Assembly (NCBI GenBank): GCA_949128115.1
Contig: OX421965.1
Span: forward strand, 59,452,012 to 59,516,011
Source of the DNA: Anaspis maculata
Taxonomy: Eukaryota > Arthropoda > Insecta > Coleoptera > Scraptiidae
Reading direction: 5' to 3'
DNA length: 64,000 bases
The translations under genes and the position numbers were made by a program. The notes under the pieces are model-generated. The model made no database searches, was not told the DNA's origin, and worked only from the letters and a program-made list of their open reading frames with translations. Of the stretch, positions 60,167 to 64,000 are shown in pieces (within the stretch, counting starts at the first letter, position 1; each line of letters starts with the position of its first letter).

Positions 60167-60730
60167 AATAGGCTACTTCGTTTGGGCAGGTGCGCATGCT
60201 TGACGGCTCCAAATTTTGTAAACTTTCGTACACCTGTCAGTTGAATGGCAACGCTGCATGCTCTGTCTAGCCGCCTGACCAACAACTGGTTCCTGGCTGT
60301 CACTTCTATACATACCGTAAATGCATCTCTTCGTAGCTTCTTTGAACTTCCTTCTTGGTGCAGCCAGCAGCCATTTTCAACAGGTTCTGTTCTTTCGACA
60401 AAACATGAGCAAAGGGAATGTAGGTCAGGTAGAAACGAGAAGTGACCATAATTATTGTCACAAGTGACAGTTGGCGCCGATGTCTTGTTGTTTTCAGCGC
60501 TGTTGCCATTTTTGTTGTTCCTGAACTTCCACAAATGATCATTGAATTTAATTCCAATGAAACATTTCCTTTGAATATAAAAATGGTATCTTAACATTCA
60601 ACCAAATTATTTGTGAAATTTTAGGTGCACTACAATATTTTTTTGTGTTAATTTTCAATATTGGTGTACGAAAGTATGAAATTCGCGCCAGACATGCGCA
60701 CTCAAAAAAACCGAAACGAAGGGACCTATT
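60167..60730 (-). mobile_element. Repeat family R4, copy 4 (inverted)
   Basis: aataggctacttcgtttggg opens and cgaagggacctatt closes the copy, so it lies on the minus strand. Read that way, it contains the conserved coding-like segment with several frameshifts relative to copy 2. Confidence 0.8.
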
Positions 60731-60821
60731 CAAAAGTGAACCCGATATTAGTGTTCAGGAGGTCGAAATCAGTTGGAGAACATTTTTTTATATAAGTAAC
60801 AGAATGACGCTTATGTGGCCG

Positions 60822-60824
<3 letters not shown>

Positions 60825-60880
<56 letters not shown>
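60825..60880 (+). repeat. (TGTC)14 microsatellite
   Basis: Uninterrupted 56-base tract. Confidence 0.95.
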
Positions 60881-61144
60881 CGAGTCCGTGCAGAAATTAA
60901 GACGCTGTACTCCTTCTCGAGAATTGAAACAAGAGTCTTGGAACTTTTTTCCGATTAATAGCTGATGTCCCCAAGGGTGGCCAATGGGCACTATTTTTGT
61001 TATCCATACATCGTTATACAGAGATCTCCTGTGCACTTCGATGAAGTTGAACTTCTCCTCGGGAAATAAAGCTACAGCCCTTGAAGATTGAACTTTATCC
61101 GGTGGATAGCTTAGGTCCTCAAGGACCAAATAGGCAGGTTGGCT

Positions 61145-61570
61145 TTCATAATTCGGCCGCCATCTTGGCTGCCATATTGAAATTTCTTATTAGTGGAACG
61201 ATTGTCATGAAACTTGAAACTTACCCTTGTCTACTACGATCATTCTTATTTTCAAGCCAAATTTCATGATTGCCCCACCATCTTGGCCGCCATATTGAAA
61301 TCTCTTATAAGTGGAAGGATTTTCATGAAACTTGAGAGTTACGCTTGTCTCGTACGATCATTCCTATTTTCAAGCTGAGTTTCATAATTCTGCCGCCATT
61401 TTGGCTGCCATATTGAAATCTCTTGTTAGTGGAACGATTTTTATGAAACTTGGAACTTACCCTTGTCTAGTACGATCATTTTGATTTTCAAGTCGAATTT
61501 CATGATTCTGTCGATGTTTTGGCCGCCATATTGCAATTTTTTGCCCAAGACGGTAGAACCCTAATCACTT
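61145..61570 (+). repeat. 118-base tandem repeat, about 3.6 copies
   Basis: Units start at 61145, 61263, 61381 and 61499 (ttcat(a/g)att...). Each carries gccatattgaaat, agtggaa, ttatgaaactt or tcatgaaactt, gtctagtacgatcatt-like sequence, and attttcaag. The exact 118-base spacing at every step shows array expansion. No conserved frame. Confidence 0.9.
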
Positions 61571-61612
61571 AACATCTTGCGTTCACTAATCCTCCAAAAA
61601 GGAAGTGCGCTA

Positions 61613-63077
61613 CTGAGCCTCATGCCCATGAGGCATATTCGCTTGTTTGGGTTGCGAGGTTTACCAGCCACGTCACTATGCACGCGATGACTTTGAACCT
61701 ACCCTAAACAACCGTCACTGGAATTAAGTTCTGAATAAAGCTGGAGCACCTTAGTGACTCTGCGCGGGTTCGTATTTGGACAACTTGCCGGCTTCAACCG
61801 CATCCCCTTCTTTAAAAATTAATTTGAAATATACAGGGTGTTTCAGCGATTATAGCAAAAATTTTAACTTTGAGTAGATTTCGTCAAAATTACGACGAAA
61901 ACTGATATACCATTTTGCAAAGTTCGGCCTAATGACGAAGAGACAGCCCCTAAAAGTTCACTATTTTCGGGTTCCAAAAATTTGTAACTTTAGGAACGTT
62001 TTGACAAAATTAGCTTGAATTCAGCAAAAGCTGGTTTATTGACATTATTCAACTATTAAACCATAAGCGTAGAAATTATGGGGAGGGGGTCACCTTCAGT
62101 TTTCTTTTTTTTTTTCGGATGCTTCTAAATTGTTGACCCTCGTAACTCCCACGCCACTGGCTGGATCCTTTCAAAATTAGGCAGGTCGGTAGATAGTTTC
62201 GACAAACCAGTCTATGGTGAAGTTAAGTTGATTTCGTCATATACAGGAATACCAGGAGCGCAAACCTCATGCTAAATTTCCCTAGATGGTCGTTCAGATG
62301 CGCGCGCAAGTCACTTTGTGTCTCTTTTCTCACACAGTTTTCTGTATAAGTCTGTCTCTCTTGCTTTTACCGAATAGGTGTTATGATTGTTTTTAAATTT
62401 CGGAAAACCGACTTCAAGCCTTCTACACGCACAGTGACGAATTATTTTTTGGTTATTCTAGTCTTAAAAATAGACAGGTAAGGTAGTCAATGGGTGAAGC
62501 CAGGTTTTGTTTGCATTCAAGATTTCGTCCAACGTCCATAGGGAAATGTTACGTCTTTTTCGTGACTGTCAACTTACGAACCTTCGAAAGATAAGTTTTC
62601 AAGTATCGCAAGTTTGGTTTTTATAGTGAAGTCGCTTTTAGATGTATGTACTTGATGTCCTTCTGTTGTTTTCAAAAATGTTTTGAAACATCCCCGAACC
62701 CGTAACATCCGGCGCACCTCTGTAGTGATGCAGCGGTGCTGTGGACAGTCCACGGGTGGCTGCTATGGTTGGGCTGCCTCCGGCCGATTTCTATGATTCA
62801 GCCAAGGTAGGTAGATGATTAATATATGCTTTATCCACTTTGCGTTACTAATGAACTCATTATTACATCGAAAACAGTGCTCTAATGGAGCATATTATTA
62901 AACTGTTTTTCAACCCAATAGGAACAATTTATTGTCATTAGAAGGAGGGCGAATGTCAGTTCTGAAGTGTCACTTGTCAAACGTTTCTATTTCTAGCGGC
63001 CAGAATTTACTATTTTTGGGTGATTATTAGAGAAAAGTATACTGATCACAATTTGAAGTGGGTCACCCAAAAAATTG
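61613..63077. other. Intergenic, no gene recognised
   Basis: Contains a lone tatacagggtgtttcagcg terminus at about 61830 and the small palindrome cctcatgcccatgagg near 61618. Confidence 0.4.
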
Positions 63078-64000
63078 CTCGGTTTTGATTCTCTGTCAAT
63101 CACTTGAGAATCATCAGATTTTAAAATAACTTACACCAATTTCAAGATAAATCTTCCTCTATCACCATCTGCGAATGCTTGATGTTAGCTTGTGACAGCG
63201 ATGGGCTTAATACAGGGTGGTGAAGGATACCTTGCAATTTTGTACTTTTTTGAAATGGTGCAGGAACGTTTGTGGCCACCCCATAATTTTGAGATTTTTT
63301 GTATGGGGTAGTCAATGTATGAGGAACTCATATTTTCTTAGTTTGATGCTCTACGTTGCTTAGCAGCTACGCTGACAGTCTTCTTTGGAGAGCATCTCAT
63401 ATGTGCTCAATTGGATTGATATCGGGCGATAAGTTCAGCCATATCATTGAGTTGATTTAATTATTCACGCGAGATTCATTCCTGATATTGCCATGTTAAA
63501 TTACATTTATAATTAGGTATTGTTATTGCTACAGTTTTCAAAGTCATTTTTGCTAAACTCAGAGAAAAACTGTTTATAGCAACATTAATAACTGTCAAAT
63601 TAACCAACTCAACTTGAATACCTACTTGATTGAATATTTACAGTCACTTGTGAAAATTAGAAGCAGTGTAGCGCGAAAAATCACTTCATGAAAAAAAAGA
63701 CGTATTTCTGTAACTATGCAACCTGGAGCATCAAGCTAAAAACAATGAGTTCCTCATACTATTGGTTACCAAATACAGCAAAATCCAAAATCACAGGGTG
63801 GCCACGAAAGTTCCTGTACCATTGCAAAAAAGTACAAAATTACAAGGCATTCTTTATCACCCTGTATTAACCATATCGCTAGCACGAACCAACAATCACT
63901 TGGAGGTGGTGGAAGTAGGAGGATTTATCTTGAAGTTGGTGTGAAGTTTTTTCAAAATCTGATGATTTTCAAGAGATTGGAAGATAGTAAAAACCGAACC
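63078..64000. repeat. Nested palindrome P6, cut by the window end
   Basis: The outer arm from gctcggttttgattctc (63078) mirrors the last bases of the window (aaaaccgaacc), so the palindrome probably extends further right. Symmetric about 63539, a TA-flanked inner pair cagggtggtgaagg and its inverse (63213 and 63864) forms the centre element. Mirroring of long words (gtggccaccc, gaggaactcat) is clear. Confidence 0.8.
63381..63446 (-). pseudogene. Tc1 transposase third-motif remnant inside P6
   Basis: Minus strand reads LSPDINPIEHI-stop-DALQRR. This is the SPDxxPIEHxWD block that carries the catalytic Glu of Tc1 transposases, with the Trp codon turned into a stop. It identifies the inner P6 element as Tc1-derived. 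Only this short block survives. Confidence 0.7.

Noticed and set aside
1..64000. CRISPR arrays, bacterial operons or riboswitches
   Set aside because: No regularly spaced short repeats and the gene structure is eukaryotic.

Overview
This window looks like a transposon-rich, AT-rich stretch of an arthropod (most likely insect) nuclear genome. The reasons are: Tc1, pogo, hAT and possibly Harbinger and P-type DNA transposon remains; a 5'-truncated non-LTR retrotransposon; an LTR retroelement with a gypsy-type tRNA-Lys primer site; a short TTAGG run; and no bacterial-style gene packing. I cannot name the species. Only one ordinary host gene is clearly visible: a single-exon copy of a mitochondrial NAD-dependent isocitrate dehydrogenase gamma-type subunit on the minus strand near 34 kb.

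Layout. 0-9 kb holds long imperfect palindromes (1-1390, 4243-6748, 7155-8223, 8258-8971) and a decayed transposase tail. 9-21 kb is mostly unannotatable intergenic DNA. It contains a nearly complete Tc1 element (14202-15623) with 60+ base terminal inverted repeats and a DD34E transposase frameshifted near its C-terminus, plus small hairpins. 21-32 kb has two more palindromes (21827-22478, 30270-32142), a hAT-type MITE with a perfect 8-base target duplication, a repeat copy split by a MITE, and a TAA-flanked element (27992-30225) that carries a SWIM zinc-finger remnant and a second MITE.

33.6-34.9 kb is the Idh3g-like gene. 36.4-42.1 kb is a three-level nest. A TA-flanked inverted-repeat element was entered by a non-LTR retrotransposon, which is bordered by direct repeats of about 420 bases that look like an exceptionally long target-site duplication. 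That retrotransposon was then interrupted inside its reverse transcriptase by a 2.46-kb LTR element. The LTR element has identical 201-base LTRs and encodes only gag plus an aspartic protease.

42-64 kb holds a pogo-derived MITE, four copies of a ~565-base inverted-repeat family with a THAP-like coding scrap, a decayed C2H2 zinc-finger gene inside a 1.9-kb inverted-repeat element, a candidate secreted Kunitz-like exon, tandem repeats (118-base and ~400-base periods), microsatellites, and a palindrome that runs off the window end.

The most unusual recurring pattern is the nested palindromes. In several of them a TA-flanked element with a CAGGGTG-like terminus sits at the centre of a larger inverted repeat that is itself TA-flanked. 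The second main result is the apparently young gag-protease-only LTR element. All alignments were made by eye, so percent identities are not given and boundaries may shift by a few bases.
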